64,000 nucleotides of DNA from Tulasnella sp. 424 (GCA_019633425.1 WSUB01000015.1:1-64000); one strand, 5' to 3'; shown: positions 45,675-58,125, counted from the first letter of the stretch. Made by a program: numbers and translations. The notes: generated by a model from the letters alone, not told the origin.

Positions 45675-48600
45675 CTAGTATTGTCCGTCCTCCGCATCAA
45701 CACCAAGGATCTGCCACAACACCCGCATATCTCCAAACGGTCTGCGGCCACCCAGCAAAGTGCCCGCGAATTCGTACTTGTTCTCTGGCTTTTTGACTTC
45801 GTCGCAAATCCGTCCGTACACTCGTCCGATCTGATGCAACGCGTCCGTGTGGATCGACGATGCCAGTCGGGGCACAGCGAGGAGCGACAGTCGAGGTGAT
45901 GCAGATGGATCCAACGTCGATAAAAACGAGTCGAATTGGGTTAATGCCGCTGTCAGAGCTTGGGATGAAGCAGACGGCAGGCGAGAGAGCGGCGTCTAGC
46001 ACGGTCAATTGTCAGTTCAGCGAACCAAACAAGGAAAACAACTTCTCTCACATCTGCTGGCTTGGAGTCCATTGCTTGTACGATTGGTTCCAACCCACTC
46101 TCCTTCAGGAAAAACGCCGACTTTATAGAAAGAGAATCTTTGCTTCAGTCGATGTTTTCCTTCATCGGCTACACAAACGATAGTCCCTCACATGTTCGGT
46201 CACCAACGTCCTTATATGGCGATCCACATCCTTTTGCAACAATGTGACATGTGCGCTCGTAAACGAATAAGTCTGGAGCATATTCTGAGAGAGCATGGAC
46301 GAACGCCTTTTGTCAGGAAGAGCAGGCCGACAGATCCGTCCTCAGTGCTCACCTGCATATAGGTTGTGCAATTAACCAAGAACAGTGCTTTATCCCAGTT
46401 TGACATCCCTTCCCTCAATTCGCTCATCCGTTTGCACATCTCCATGGCAGGATCCACAGCTGCTTCCAAGATTTGTGCGAACGCGGCCTCTCGTTCCGTC
46501 GGGTCTTCATCTCCCAAAAGAGACGAATCGTAGACGGCCATAATCTCACGAAGGACTTGAGATGAATCTCTAAGCGCCAAAGGAGGTGAGAGATCCGAAT
46601 CTGGTGGCTGTGAGTTGGGTCCCTGGAGTCAGCCCGTGGTAAAAACGTGAAGAATCAGGCGATCCCACATGAAGAAATCGTAAAAGACTCCGCCCTTGCG
46701 CATCAATCGTGTCGAAAAATACTTGATAGGCAGCATCTGTGATACTATTTTCGGATTGCTATGTCAGTCACTTCAGCGCTGCGCGTTTCAACGGATTCGT
46801 TTTCGTACTCTTTCAGGGTCTTGGAAAGCAATGCCTCCTCTCCAATAGTCCTCGAGACCGTTAGCAGGTAAAATTGAAGCAGGTTGGCAATTTTGTAGGC
46901 CGTAATGCTTCCCTCCTGCGACTTGACCGTTTGAAGCACTCGAACCTGGAACATACAATAATGAAACCCCGTCAGAAATGTCTCTTCGCCGATCAAATTA
47001 AAAAAGGGGACTGCACATACCCGCAACGGCATGGACAGCTTCTCTAAACTCCCGTCCATCAATTTTGCGACGTATTCCTCCTCTTCGGTCCCTTTCGCTT
47101 GCCTCACGCTTCCCACCATTCGATTATCACCTTTAATCCCGAACAAACTTTCCAGGTACTCTCGTTCCCCGGCCATCGCTTGATGGACCCACGCCAACAT
47201 GTCACCGACGTAACGAGTTGGGTCGTGTGCGTGCAATTCGATAGGGCGTGGCAGGCCGCCTGGTCCGCCACGCGTAAGGGCTTCAAGGAAAGACGATAAA
47301 AGGGTGGTTTGACGGACTTCGGTCAAGATTTTGAGGGAGTCACTGGAGGAAGAGGGTCGTCAGATCCACTTTGCTCGTGAAGTCCTCATGAGAAAAGCCT
47401 TGGAAGACCCCCACTTTAATAGTTCGGGCCTTTGTCGCAAACGTAACACGGCTTCTTGCATGACTGGCGCGACCTCGAACGAGGCGTCTTTGCCCATTTG
47501 ACGGAACTCGAAAGACGTCCACCTAGCAAGCTTCTGGTAGGCTTGATCCAGGAGACTTGCTGTCAAAGACATTATATCCAGTCTTTAGATAGCCCGGAGC
47601 CGTATCAGTTAAATGGTTCGTAAGGGAGCGTTCCAGATTGGCCGAACGAACCCAGCTTTGGTCTCTCCTTCCTCTCCACTCATCAAAACTCTGCAGTCGG
47701 TCCTAATCTTCTCGATCCGGTCCATCGCAGCAAAGACCTGAGGACCAACAGGAACGTCTCTCGATGCAACTGCCTGCGTCTCTTCTTCGGTAAGAGTGAA
47801 ACGAGATAGGAAAAGCGAGATGATCGATTGACGCGCTGCTGTGGCCTGTCTGTACGAGAATCACTTCAGTGATCATGTCCAATACAATAAACCGACCATC
47901 CACTCACCTTTGTGATCTAAGCCCTTCTGCGCGGTCTAATAGATGTTTGCAACTCTCATTTGTCGCTTGAAGTTTCGATTGAGCCTCGTCACACCGGGTT
48001 TGCATCTCAGCGACATGGACTTGGAGGATATCTAATTTCTTGACCAAAGAATTCCATTATTACGTTATAATTGCATTGTTTGAATTGTGCGCGGGGGTTC
48101 TAACTCACCTTGTCAACTTCAGCAAAGGCGGTCAGGAACTTTCGGCTGCTCTCAGCCAACTTGGTCTCGATATCCCTTCGCAAACCCTTTCTCGCCCTTA
48201 ACGCAAGTTCCCCATCCACTGGCTGCTCCATCTCCGTCTGCTTCCGCCTCGCTTTCCGCGCGTATTCAGTACCCCAAAGTTCATCCTGTTCTTCTTCTTC
48301 CTCCTCTTCCTCGACGCCATCCCTTGTCAGCCGATCAGGTTCCTTCACAACAGGTGCGCCCAACGTCGTCGCTGACGGTCCAGACTCAGAGGTTTTACTT
48401 GCAGCAACATCAGGTGAATAAAAACTGCTTAGAGTCTCCAGGGCTTCTCTCGTTGATGCATCGGAATAGTTGGCTCCGAGGACTTTGTAGAGGCGAAGGG
48501 CGAGAGGGTTTCTAGACGGAATAGTAGATGGCAAGCGGTTATTCCCCGGTGGAGTATGGAAGAAGGACGGTGTAGTGAGGGCGGAGGGTGGGCCTCTGGC

Positions 48601-48702
48601 ACCGGGGGAGTTCAGAGCTGGGCTCTTCAAGCTACTCCCAGCACCTGGGCGACCGGCTGGGGGCACTTGCAACCGAGGAGTCGAACCGGCTTGTGCTGAC
48701 AT
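45675..48702 (-). CDS. COG6: Conserved oligomeric Golgi complex subunit 6
   Basis: Lobe B subunit of the COG tether for retrograde intra-Golgi vesicles. The first exon runs 48702-48109 (198 residues): a Pro/Ser-rich head, then LALRLYKVLGANYSDASTRE, the start of the COG6 core. Later blocks: QAVASRDVPVGPQVFAAMDR, YQKLARWTSFEFRQMGKDAS, ELHAHDPTRYVGDMLAWVHQ, SLEKLSMPLRVRVLQTVKSQ, FLVNCTTYMQ, and a C-terminus ending VLWQILGVDAEDGQY. At least nine introns. A pyrimidine-poor GTTCGT donor near 47650 is weaker than the others but keeps frame. Confidence 0.88.
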
Positions 48703-48797
48703 TGTTCACTTAGTTGACGACGTTGGCCTACCCTTGAAGAATTCCTTCACAAGGACGATGGGCGTTTAGAGTTGTTGGTGGGCAGTCTGAGGTGCAA

Positions 48798-49045
48798 TGT
48801 TCCCGCGGCTCGATTTCACCTTTGCAGTCACCGAAGACATCGCCGAAACCATCAAGGTGAGCCAGATATTGGCCTTCTAATTTACATAGCTTGCTGGGCT
48901 TGCTGGTCTTGCTGGTCTTGCTGCAGTTTGTCGTGCAGAAGGGTTGCCATTGATGGTTCGCGGTGGAGGTCACACTGCGTCAGCCGTAGCCGCACCTTGG
49001 GCTGGCTTGTCATGGATCTGCTAGAAGCAATGACGATCCCGCAGC
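48798..49045 (+). pseudogene. Fragment of an FAD-linked oxidase gene
   Basis: The stretch codes LDFTFAVTEDIAETIK and, after an intron-like GTGAGC ... CTGCAG segment, CRAEGLPLMVRGGGHTASAV. This is the FAD-binding core of berberine-bridge-type (GGGH) oxidases; the His carries covalent FAD in that family. Two frame breaks are seen: one at the intron-like junction and one between APWAG and LVMDLL near 49005. Homology stops at about 49027, where the SDR repeat begins, so only about 80 residues' worth survives. Such oxidases often sit in secondary-metabolite clusters with SDRs, which hints at what this region once was. The assignment rests on one motif. Confidence 0.5.
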
Positions 49046-49219
49046 TAGCCTCTCGATCGTTCAATTATGGTGCCTATCTATTTAGATTCTAGAACTATCC
49101 TGATATTGTCAGCTCACGGCATTCGGGAAAGTGAGTCGGCGGTAGACCGAGGGACATCTTACCAATCATCTACTTCAAGGCGTGTGTCCGAATTTGGCTG
49201 GACGGCAAAGAAGCAGCTG

Positions 49220-49234
49220 CGTCTCAGTCAGACG
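49220..49234. promoter_or_regulatory. Palindromic motif upstream of SDR copies
   Basis: CGTCTCAGTCAGACG has 5-bp inverted arms (CGTCT/AGACG) around CAGTC and lies 230-280 nt ahead of each SDR start. Copies: 49220, 51323 (one change), 53398, 56243 (one change), 59507, 59537, 62159 and 62189. A dyad of this kind could bind a dimeric regulator; that is inference. Confidence 0.5.
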
Positions 49235-49467
49235 ACTTATGAACGTCTATGCCTTGTGTCTACATATCTCCCACTTAGGCAAATCCGATTTACATGAGGC
49301 CACGCATTCTTCTTGCTTTCCTAGACCTTGAGGCGTTGGGCTCTCGCGACTGGAGTATTTAGAGAGCTGGAGAAGTTGCAGCCCTCAAACTCCATCATCA
49401 GCACTTTCTTGCACTTCTAGTATCCTCTACTCACTTCCGACAAGCCTTTCCCCACATCTCAGTGATC

Positions 49468-50598
49468 ATGGCAGCTCCTCGCGACGAAAAGTACCCGACT
49501 CTAGTCCACGACGTATATCCTGGCATTGAGCCCTCAAAGTGAGCTATTGCTGAGAACCAAGGTGTCTTGGCCTCTGTGCTGACGTCGTCCACCCTGACAG
49601 GTTCAAAGGCAGTCACAATGGAAAGGTCGTTTTCAGTGAGTTTCGATCACTACTGCGCTGAGGCCATCCAGGTTCTAAGCTAGCCTACTCGACCAGTCAC
49701 CGGCGGTGCAACAGGGATAGGCCTTGAAACTGCCAAAGCGTTTGCTCAGAGCGGCGCGAGCGTCTTCATCGCAGCCCGTCGATTGCCCCAGCTCCAAGCG
49801 GCCAAAGCCGAAATCGAGAAGCTTGGGGCCAAAGTTGGCATCGCGTCTGTCGATGTAACCAGCTACGAGAGCGTTAAAGCCGGAGTATCAGCGGCCGTTG
49901 AGCTGTTTGGTCGTATCGACATCGTAATAGCTAACGCAGGGCTTTACCCAGAGACTCAGACGAGTGAGCGGCCCTACTCCCGTTCTAGTTGTGGATCGTT
50001 CTCTCACAATTTCTGCCTGGATATTCTTTGACACCAGAGTTGGGTGATTATGATCCCAAAGATTGGGTTTCCTGCATAGACTCCAACCTCCAGGGAACAT
50101 ACTTCACCCTCCACGCGACTCTTCCCGAGCTCGTCAAGACCGGGAACGGATATTTCATCGCTCTTTCGAGTAGCTTGGCTCAAGCTCGTATCCCTGGAGA
50201 GTCTGCGTACAACATTACCAAGCACGCCGTCAATCGCCTGATCGAATGGGTTGACATCGGTAAGAGGCCGCCTGCTCAGATCTGACACCCCCTTCTCACC
50301 ACATTGGTTCGACTCAGAGTACAAAAAGGACGGGGTCAAAGCATTCGCGGTTCACCCTGGCCTCATCGAGACTGATCTCTCCAAGCAGATCAGGGAGACT
50401 ACGTTCAAGGACGTTGGCCTTCCCATGCAGAGCCCAAAGTTGTTTGCATGGACGGCCGTCAGGCTGACTTCAGGCTCCGAGGACTGGCTCAGTGGTCGGT
50501 TCTATGATTCGACTTGGGATTTGGATGAAATTGCAAAATCGAAGTCGGAAATTGTTGATCAGGATGTTTTGAAGAACCGTTTGGCTCTGCCTCTGTAG
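49468..50598 (+). CDS. Short-chain dehydrogenase/reductase, array copy 1
   Basis: Exons 49468-49538, 49601-49635, 49697-49963, 50038-50259 and 50318-50598 give 291 residues. Classical SDR motifs: TGGATGIG for the dinucleotide, IVIANAG, the catalytic Ser in IALSSSLAQ and YNITK. The array's common C-terminus VDQDVLKNRLALPL is present. Copy 1 has a GTGAGC donor after exon 1 where the other copies have GTGCGC, and an in-frame TGA follows if that intron is retained. Substrate unknown. Closest to copy 2, with which it shares FAVHPGLI and GRFYDSTW. Confidence 0.88.
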
Positions 50599-51572
50599 TC
50601 TAGCACTGTAGTATATAGTAATTTGACCCAGATTTTACTTGTTAGCTGCTTGTGATTCCGACCTGGGACTTTTATGGCACGCCGTGTAAACCTATTCCCC
50701 GACAGGCCTACCGCCAGACGCGGATGAATATTAAGACAGGGGCGTATATTATTCAACCAGGCACAGACCCCAATGATACGAAAATGCAGATATAATCAAT
50801 CCCAAACAGTAGAAATAAGTACCAGCTCTACAATCTTTCTTCGAATTAGGATGTGGGAGGTACGTCCGTTGGTGGCTTCGGGTCGAGACGCTCTCTCTCG
50901 CACACCTTCTACCCGAGGCTTCCTCCACTGGACGCCACTGCGTCAGCGATAGACACGCGATCTTATCTTACTATTATTCATCATTTTTGACTCGTTCAGC
51001 CGAGCACCGGTGGCCGTGGCCCATTGCGTGGGTTTGAAAGATGGGAGCAGACCCTTTCCGTCCGCATGCCGCCAGCAGATGGGCTCTGGTTATACTCTAA
51101 AGGCATGGTAGCTGAGAGCACTTTGTCTATCGGAAAGCAATGACGATCCCGCAGCTTGACCCCTCGGCCATTCAATGATGGTGTCTATCCTTTTGGAATC
51201 ATGTTCCTATTGTCGGCTCGGCACTCGGGTAAGAGTTTGCCGAAGGCCGAGAAACGTTACTAATTAATCATCATCTCTTTCAGGGAGCGTCCGAATTTGG
51301 CAAACGGCAAAGAGGAGGCTTGCATCTCAGTCAGACGACTTATGAACGTCTATGCCTTGCGTCTACGTATCTCCTAATCAAGCAGATCCAATTTACATGA
51401 GGGCCACGCATTCCTCTTGCTTTCATCGACCTTTGACGCGTTGGGCACTCGCGACTGGAGTATTTAGAGAACTGGAGATGTTGCAGCCCTCAAACTCCAT
51501 CATCAGCACTTTCTTACACTTCTAGTGTCCTCTACTCACTTCCGACAAGCCTTTCTTCACGTCTCAGTAATC
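50599..51572. other. Spacer between SDR copies 1 and 2
   Basis: No gene seen. It holds the unit 1 3' flank and the unit 2 promoter region, without insertions. Confidence 0.6.
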
Positions 51573-52711
51573 ATGGTAGCTCCTCGCGATGAACAGTACC
51601 CGTCTCTAGCCTCCGACGTATATCCTGGCATCGAGCCCTCAAAGTGCGCTATTGCCGAGGACCAAATTGTCTTGGCCTCTGTGTTGACATCGTCCACCCT
51701 GACAGGTTCAAAGGCATTCACAATGGAAAGGTCCTCTTCAGTGAGTTTCGATCACTACTGCGCTCAGGTCACCCAGGTTCTAAGCTAGCCTACTCGACCA
51801 GTCACCGGCGGTGCAACAGGGATAGGCCTTGAAACTGCCAAAGCGTTTGCTCAGAGCGGCGCGAGCGTCTTCATCGCAGCCCGTCGATTGCCCCAGCTTC
51901 AAGCGGCCAAAGCCGAAATCGAGAAGCTTGGAGCCAAGGTTGGCATCGCGTCTGTCGATGTAACCAGCTACGAGAGCCTCAAGGCTGGAGTGACAGCGGC
52001 CATTGAGCTATTTGGTCGTATCGACATCGTCATAGCAAACGCAGGGCGTTACCCAGAGACCCAGAAGAGTGAGCGACCTCACTCCCGTTCTACGCTTAGT
52101 TGTGGATCATTCTCTCACCGTTGTTGCCTGGATGTCCTTCGGCACCAGATTTGGGTGACTATGATCCCGAAGATTGGGTTTCCTGCATAGATTCCAACCT
52201 CCAGGGAACATACTTCACCCTCCACGCCACTCTTCCCGAGCTCGTCAAGGCTGGGAACGGATATTTCATCGCTCTTTCGAGTGCCTTGGCTCAAACTCGA
52301 ATCCCTGGAGAGTCTGCCTACAACATTACCAAGCACGCCGTCAATCGCCTGATCGAATGGGTTGACATCGGTAAGAGGCCGCCTGCTCAGATATGACACT
52401 CCCGTTCTCACCACATTGCGTTCGACTCAGAGTACAAAAAGGACGGGATCAAAGCATTTGCGGTTCACCCTGGCCTCATCAAGACCGATCTCTCCAAGCA
52501 GATCTGGGAGACTACGCTCAAGGGCCTCGACATTCCTACGCAGAGCCCAAGGTTGTTTGCATGGACGGCCGTCAGGCTGACTTCAGGCTCCGAGGACTGG
52601 CTCAGTGGTCGCTTCTATGATTCGACTTGGAATCTGGATGAAATTGCAAAATCGAAGTCGGAAATTGTAGATCAGGATGCGTTGAAGAACCGTCTGGCTC
52701 TGCCTCTGTAG
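51573..52711 (+). CDS. Short-chain dehydrogenase/reductase, array copy 2
   Basis: Exons 51573-51643, 51706-51740, 51802-52068, 52149-52370 and 52431-52711 give 291 residues. TGGATGIG, IVIANAG, IALSSALAQ and YNITK are intact. The start is MVAPRDEQYP instead of MAAPRDE. The junction of exons 3 and 4 codes Asn where the other copies code Lys. Very close to copy 1 throughout, with divergence mainly in the region after FAVHPGLI. Confidence 0.88.
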
Positions 52712-53646
52712 CCTACCACTGTAGTATATAGTAATTTGACCCAGAAGTTACATGTTCGCTGCTTGTGACTCCGGCTTGAGACTTTTATGGCACGCCATGC
52801 AGAGCTGACACGGCTGAATATTAAGACAGAGGCGTATATTATTCAACCAGACACAGATCCCAGTGATACGAAAATGCAGAGAATATCAATCCCAAACAGT
52901 AGAAATAGATACCAGCTCTATGGGCCTTCCTCAAACTGGGATGCAGGAGGCACGTTCGTTGGTGGCTTCAGGTCGAGACGCTCTCTCTTTCTCTCGTACA
53001 CCTTCTACCCAGGGCTTCCTCCACTGGACGCCACTGCGACAGCGACACACACGCGACTATTATTCATCACCTTCCACTCGTTCAGCCTAGCAGCGGTGGC
53101 CGTGACCCCTTGCGTGGGTTGGAAGGATGAAAGCACACCCTTTCCAGCGGATGGGCTCTCGTTATACCCTAAAAGCCTGGTAGCTCAGAGCGCCTTGCAC
53201 TTTGTCTATCGGAAAGCAATGACGATCCTGGAGCTTGATCCTTCGGCCGTTCGATAATAGTGCCTATCCTTTTGGAACTATGTGCTTGTTGTCGGCTCGG
53301 CACTCGGGGAAGAGTCGGCCGGAGGGCCGAGTAACATTATTAATCATCATTTCCTTCAGGGTGCGTCCGAATTTGGCAAAACGGCAAAGAGGAGCTGCGT
53401 CTCAGTCAGACGACTTATGAACGTCTATGCCTTGCCTCTACGTATCTCCTAATTAGGCAGATCCACATTACATGAGGGCCACGCATTCCTCTTGCTTTCC
53501 TAGACCTGTGACACGTTGGGCTCTCGCGACTGGAGTATTTAGAGAACCGGAGATGTTGCAGCCCTAAAACTCCATCATCAGCTCTTTCTTACACTTCTAG
53601 TGTCTTCTACTCACTTTCGCAAGCCTTTCATCGCATATCAATAATC
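52712..53646. other. Spacer between SDR copies 2 and 3
   Basis: No gene seen. Unit 2 3' flank and unit 3 promoter region, without insertions. Confidence 0.6.
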
Positions 53647-54783
53647 ATGGCAGCTCCTCGCGCTGAAAAGTACCCATCTCTGGTCTCCGACGTTTACCCC
53701 GGTATCGAGCCCTCAAAGTGCGCTATTTTTGAGGACCAAGTTGCCTTATCCTCTGTGCTGACATCGTCCACCCTAACAGGTTCAAAGGCGTTCACAAAGG
53801 AAAAGTCGTTTTCAGTGAGTTTCAGTCACCTCTGTGCTGTAGTCACCCAGGTTCTAAGCTAGCCTACTCGAACAGTCACCGGCGGTGCAGTAGGGCTGGG
53901 CTTTGAAGCTTCCAAAGCGTTTGCTGCGAGCGGCGCGAATGTCTTCATCGCAGCCCGTCGATTGCCCCAGCTCCAAGCGGCTAAAGCCGAAATCGAGAAG
54001 CTTGGAGCCAAAGTTGGCATCGCGTCTGTCGATGTGGCCAGCTACGAGAGCGTCAAGGCTGGAGTGGCAGCGGCCGTTGAGCTATTTGGTCGTATCGACA
54101 TCGTCATAGCTAACGCAGGGCGTTACCCAGAGACTCAGAAGAGTAAGCGACCTCACTCCTGTTCTACGCTTAGTCGTGATCTCTCTCTCACCACTGTTGC
54201 CTGCATATTCTTTAACGCCAGAGTTGGGTGACTATGATCCCAAAGATTGGGCTTCCCTTATGGATTTAAACCTCCAGGGAACATACTTCACCCTCCATGC
54301 CACTCTTCCCGAGCTCGTCAAGGCGGGGAACGGGTATTTCATCGCTCTTTCGAGTACCTTGGCTCAAGCTCGTATTCCTGGAGAGTCTGCGTACAACATT
54401 ACCAAGCACGCCGTTAATCGTCTGATCGAATGGGTTGACATCGGTAAGAGGCCGCCTGCTCAGATCCGACACTCCCTGCTTACCACATTGCGTTCGACTC
54501 AGAGTACAAAAAGGACGGGGTCAAGGCATTTTCGATCCACCCTGGTGCCATCATGACCGATGGCACCAAGCAGCTCTCGGAGAGTACGTTCAAGGACGTC
54601 GAGATTTTCACGGATAGCCCTAGGTTGTTTGCATGGACGGCCGTCAGGCTGACTTCGGGCTCCGAGGACTGGCTCAGTGGTCGGTTCTTCGATTCGACTT
54701 GGAATTTGGATGAAATTACAAAATCGAAGTCAGAGATTGTAGATCAGGATGTTTTGAAGAACCGGCTGGCTCTGCCTTTCTAG
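53647..54783 (+). CDS. Short-chain dehydrogenase/reductase, array copy 3
   Basis: Exons 53647-53717, 53780-53814, 53876-54142, 54222-54443 and 54503-54783 give 291 residues. The cofactor motif is TGGAVGLG, not the TGGATGIG or TGGTTGIG of the other copies, and the following FEASKAFAAS is also changed. The catalytic IALSSTLAQ and YNITK are intact. The exon 5 segment (IMTDGTKQLSESTFKDVEI) is intermediate between copies 1-2 and 4-6. Confidence 0.87.
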
Positions 54784-55337
54784 CCGTGCACTGTAGTATA
54801 TGGCAGTTTGACCCAACATGTTAGCTTGCCTGTGATTCCGGCCTAGGACTTTCATTGGGCGCCTCGTAAACCTATTACCTGAAAGTTTCACCACCAAACA
54901 CAGATGAATATCAAGACAAGGGCGTATATTTTTCAATCAGACAAAGATCCTGGTGATACGAAAATGCAAGAGGACATCAGCTCCAAACGGTAGAAATGGA
55001 TACCAGCTCTACATATCTTCCTCAAATTGGGATGCGGGAGGTACGTTCGTTGGTGGTTTCGGGTCGAGGCGCTCTCTCTCTTGCACAACTTCTACTCGGG
55101 GTTTCCTCCACTGGACGCCGCTGCGTCGGGACTAACACACGATCTTATCCCACTATTATTCATCATATTCTGCTCGTTCAGCCTAGCGGCGGCGGCCCAT
55201 TACGTGGGTTCGAAAGATGAGAGCAGACCCTTTCCGTCCACAGGCGACAGCAGATGGGCTCTCTTTATATCCTAAAGGTATGGTACGGTACCTGAGAACG
55301 CCTCGCAGCTTGTCTATAGGGAAGCAATGACGAACCT
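54784..55337. other. Unit 3 3' flank
   Basis: No gene seen; conserved unit 3' flank up to the foldback insertion. Confidence 0.6.
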
Positions 55338-55345
55338 GCAGCTTG

Positions 55346-56071
55346 GCTACTTCTAATGGGTGACCCCCTCTCTTGGGTCGCTGGAGAAACCCCTTCCGAT
55401 CGGAAGGCGTGCTGACGAAGTTAGCATATCGGGTGACGTGCCTGGGAGAGGCCCGCCAACGGCGCAAGGGATCTCGCCATACGGGTCACCTCATACGACG
55501 TGAAAGAGCCGTCGGTGACAGGGACCAGCACGGTCGCAGTCCCGACCGACGCATCATCATCGCCATCGACGATGGCCACGGGTCGATCAGAAGTATCTAA
55601 AGTTACTAAACGATTCATAATTAACTGAAATTTTGCATCTTGTGATGGAGATATTCAAAATTCGTTGTATCGGCCATGCAAGAAACAGTTGGCGTCGCAG
55701 GGGGACATCATCCACGCGTTCAAGTTATGAACCGTCGATGCTCAACTCCACGACAATAAAGTCGCATCCACAAGACAAACCACTAGTAATTTACAGCCGG
55801 ATCTCTGTCACCCGCATACAACTGATATGTACCTTCGTCGCCATCGTCGATAGCGATGACGACGCGTCGGTCGGGACTGCGACCATTCTGGTCCCTGTCA
55901 CCGACGGCTCTTTCACGTCGTATGAGGTGACCCATATGGCGAGGTTTCTTGCGCCCTTGGCGATACTCTCCTCGGCGCGTCACCCAAGATGCTGACGAAG
56001 TCAGCACGCCTTCCGAAGGGAAGGGGTTTCTCCAGAGCCCCACCAGATAGGGGTCGTCCGTTAGGATTGGC
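55346..56071. mobile_element. Foldback-type element, long inverted repeats
   Basis: An insertion of about 726 bp splits the unit 4 upstream region. Its two arms, about 55346-55590 and 55825-56071, are inverted copies of each other at roughly 85 percent by eye (for example CTGGAGAAACCCCTTCC and CATACGACGTGAAAGAGCCG on matching sides). Flanks show a near-perfect 8-bp duplication, GCAGCTTG at 55338-55345 and GCAACTTG at 56075-56082, as expected for hAT-like elements. The arms each code the frame VAIVD-DDASVGTAT-LVPV facing the centre. No transposase seen, so non-autonomous. Confidence 0.75.
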
Positions 56072-56082
56072 CCCGCAACTTG

Positions 56083-56517
56083 ACCCCTCGGCCGTGCGAT
56101 TGTATTGTCTACCGTTTGGAGCTATGTTCCTATTGTTGGCTCGGCACTGGGAGAAGAGAGTCGGCCGTGGACCGAGAAACATCTTACCAATCATCCTCTT
56201 CACGGAACGCTCGAATTTGGCAAAACGGCAAAGAAGCACCTGTGTCTCAGTCAGACGACTTATAAATGTCTATGTCAGACGACTTCTAAATGTCTATGCC
56301 CTACGTCTATGTATTTCCCAATTAGGCCGACACGGTACTAACATGAGGGCCACGTATTCCTCCTGCTTTCCTAGACCTTTCACGCTATGTGCTCTCGCAA
56401 GTGGGTATTAAGAGAGCTGAAGATGTTTTAGCCCTAAAACTCCATCATCAGCACTTTCTTGCTCCTCTAGTATTCTCTACTGACTTTCGACAAGCCTTTC
56501 CTCGCGTCTCAGTAATC
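56083..56517 (+). other. Unit 4 upstream region
   Basis: No gene seen. Contains the palindrome motif, here followed by a degenerate second copy near 56271, and the TATA-like TATTAAGAGA ahead of copy 4. Confidence 0.6.
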
Positions 56518-57647
56518 ATGGCAGCTCTTCGCGATGAAAAGTACCCGTCTCTAGTCTCCGATGTGTATCCTGGTATCGACCCCTTCAGGTGCGCCATTTC
56601 TGAGGACCAAAGTGTCTTGGTCTCTGTGCTGACATCGTCCACCCCGACAGGTTCAAAGGCATTCACAAAGGAAAGGTCGTTTTCAGTGAGTTTCAGTCAC
56701 CACTGCGTTGAAATCATCCAGGTTCTAAGCTAGCCTACTCGACCAGTCACCGGCGGTACAACAGGGATAGGCCTTGGAGCTGCTAAAGCGTTTGCCGAGA
56801 GTGGCGCGAGCGTCTTCATCGCAGCCCGTCGATTGCCTCAGCTCCAAGCGGCTAAAGCCGAAATCGAGAAGCTTGGAGCCAAAGTTGGCATCGCGTCTGT
56901 CGACGTAGCCAGCTACGATAGCGTTAAGGCCGGTGTATCAGCGGCTGTTGAGTTGTTTGGTCGTATCGACATCGTAATAGCAAACGCAGGGATTTACGGA
57001 GAGACTCATAAGAGTGAGCGACCCCACTCCCGTTCTACGCTTAGTTGTGGATCGTTCTCTCATCATTGCTGCCTGGATATCCTTTGACACCAGAGTTGGG
57101 TGACTATGATCCCGAAGATTGGGTTTCCTGTATGGATACCAACCTCCAAGGAACATTCTTCACCCTCCATGCGACCCTTCCCGAGCTCGTCAAGACCGGG
57201 AACGGATATTTCATTGCTCTCTCGAGCGGCTTGGCTCAAAATCGCGTCCCTGGAGAGTCTGCGTACAGCATTACCAAGCACGCCATCAATCGCGTGATCG
57301 AATGGGTTGACCTCGGTAAGAAGCTTCCTGCTCAGAGCTGACACCCTGCTTACCACATCGCGTTCGACTCAGAGTACAAAAAGGACGGGATCAAGGCATT
57401 TTCGATTGCCCCTGGCGCCGTCTTGACCGATGCCACCAAGAAGCTCGACGAGGGCAAGTTCAAGGGCATTTTCACGCAGAGCCCTAGGTTGTTTGCGTGG
57501 ACGGCCGTCAGGCTGACTTCAGGCTCCGAGGACTGGCTCGCTGGTCGGTTCTTTGATGCGACGTGGGATTTAGACGAAATTGCAAAACTGAAGTCAGGAA
57601 TTGTAGATCAGGATGTTTTGAAGAACCGTCTGGCTCTGCCTCTCTAG
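56518..57647 (+). CDS. Short-chain dehydrogenase/reductase, array copy 4
   Basis: Exons 56518-56588, 56651-56685, 56747-57013, 57094-57315 and 57373-57647 give 289 residues, the shortest of the array because exon 5 lacks six bases relative to copies 1-3. TGGTTGIG, IVIANAG, IALSSGLAQ and YSITK are intact; the Tyr context is SITK where the other copies have NITK. The exon 5 variable part is VLTDATKKLDEGKFKGIF. The most diverged copy in that part. Confidence 0.88.
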
Positions 57648-58125
57648 CCTAGCACTGTAGTATACAGCAATTTGACCCAGATTTTACATGTTCACTGCCT
57701 GTGATTCCGGCCTGGGATTTTCATGGCGCGCCGTGTAAATCTATTCTCCGAGAAGTTATAGCGCCAGATACAGATGGGTATTAAGACGGGGGCGTATATT
57801 TTCAGTCAGACAAAGATCGATATCCCTGTGATACGGAAATGCAGAGGGTATCAATTCCAAACGGTAGAAATAGGTACCAGCTCTACCTTCCTTCCTCAAA
57901 TTGGGATGCAGGAGGTACGTGCGTTGGTGGTTCCGGGTCGAGACGATCTCTCTCTCGCGCAACTTCTCCCCGGGCTTCCTCCCCTGGACGTTACTGCGTT
58001 AGCGACGAATACGCAGTCTTGTCGTCCACCACCCTTTACTCGTTCAACCTAGCAGCGGTCGTCGTGGCCCCTTGTGTGGGTTCGAAAGATGAGAGCAGAC
58101 CTTTTCAACCGACGGAAGTTCCGCA
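57648..58125. other. Unit 4 3' flank
   Basis: No gene seen; conserved flank up to the next insertion. Confidence 0.6.

Noticed and set aside
49468..49680. Premature stop in SDR copy 1 (TGA after PSK)
   Set aside because: The TGA lies in intron 1; the flanking donor and acceptor match those of the five other copies and restore the frame.
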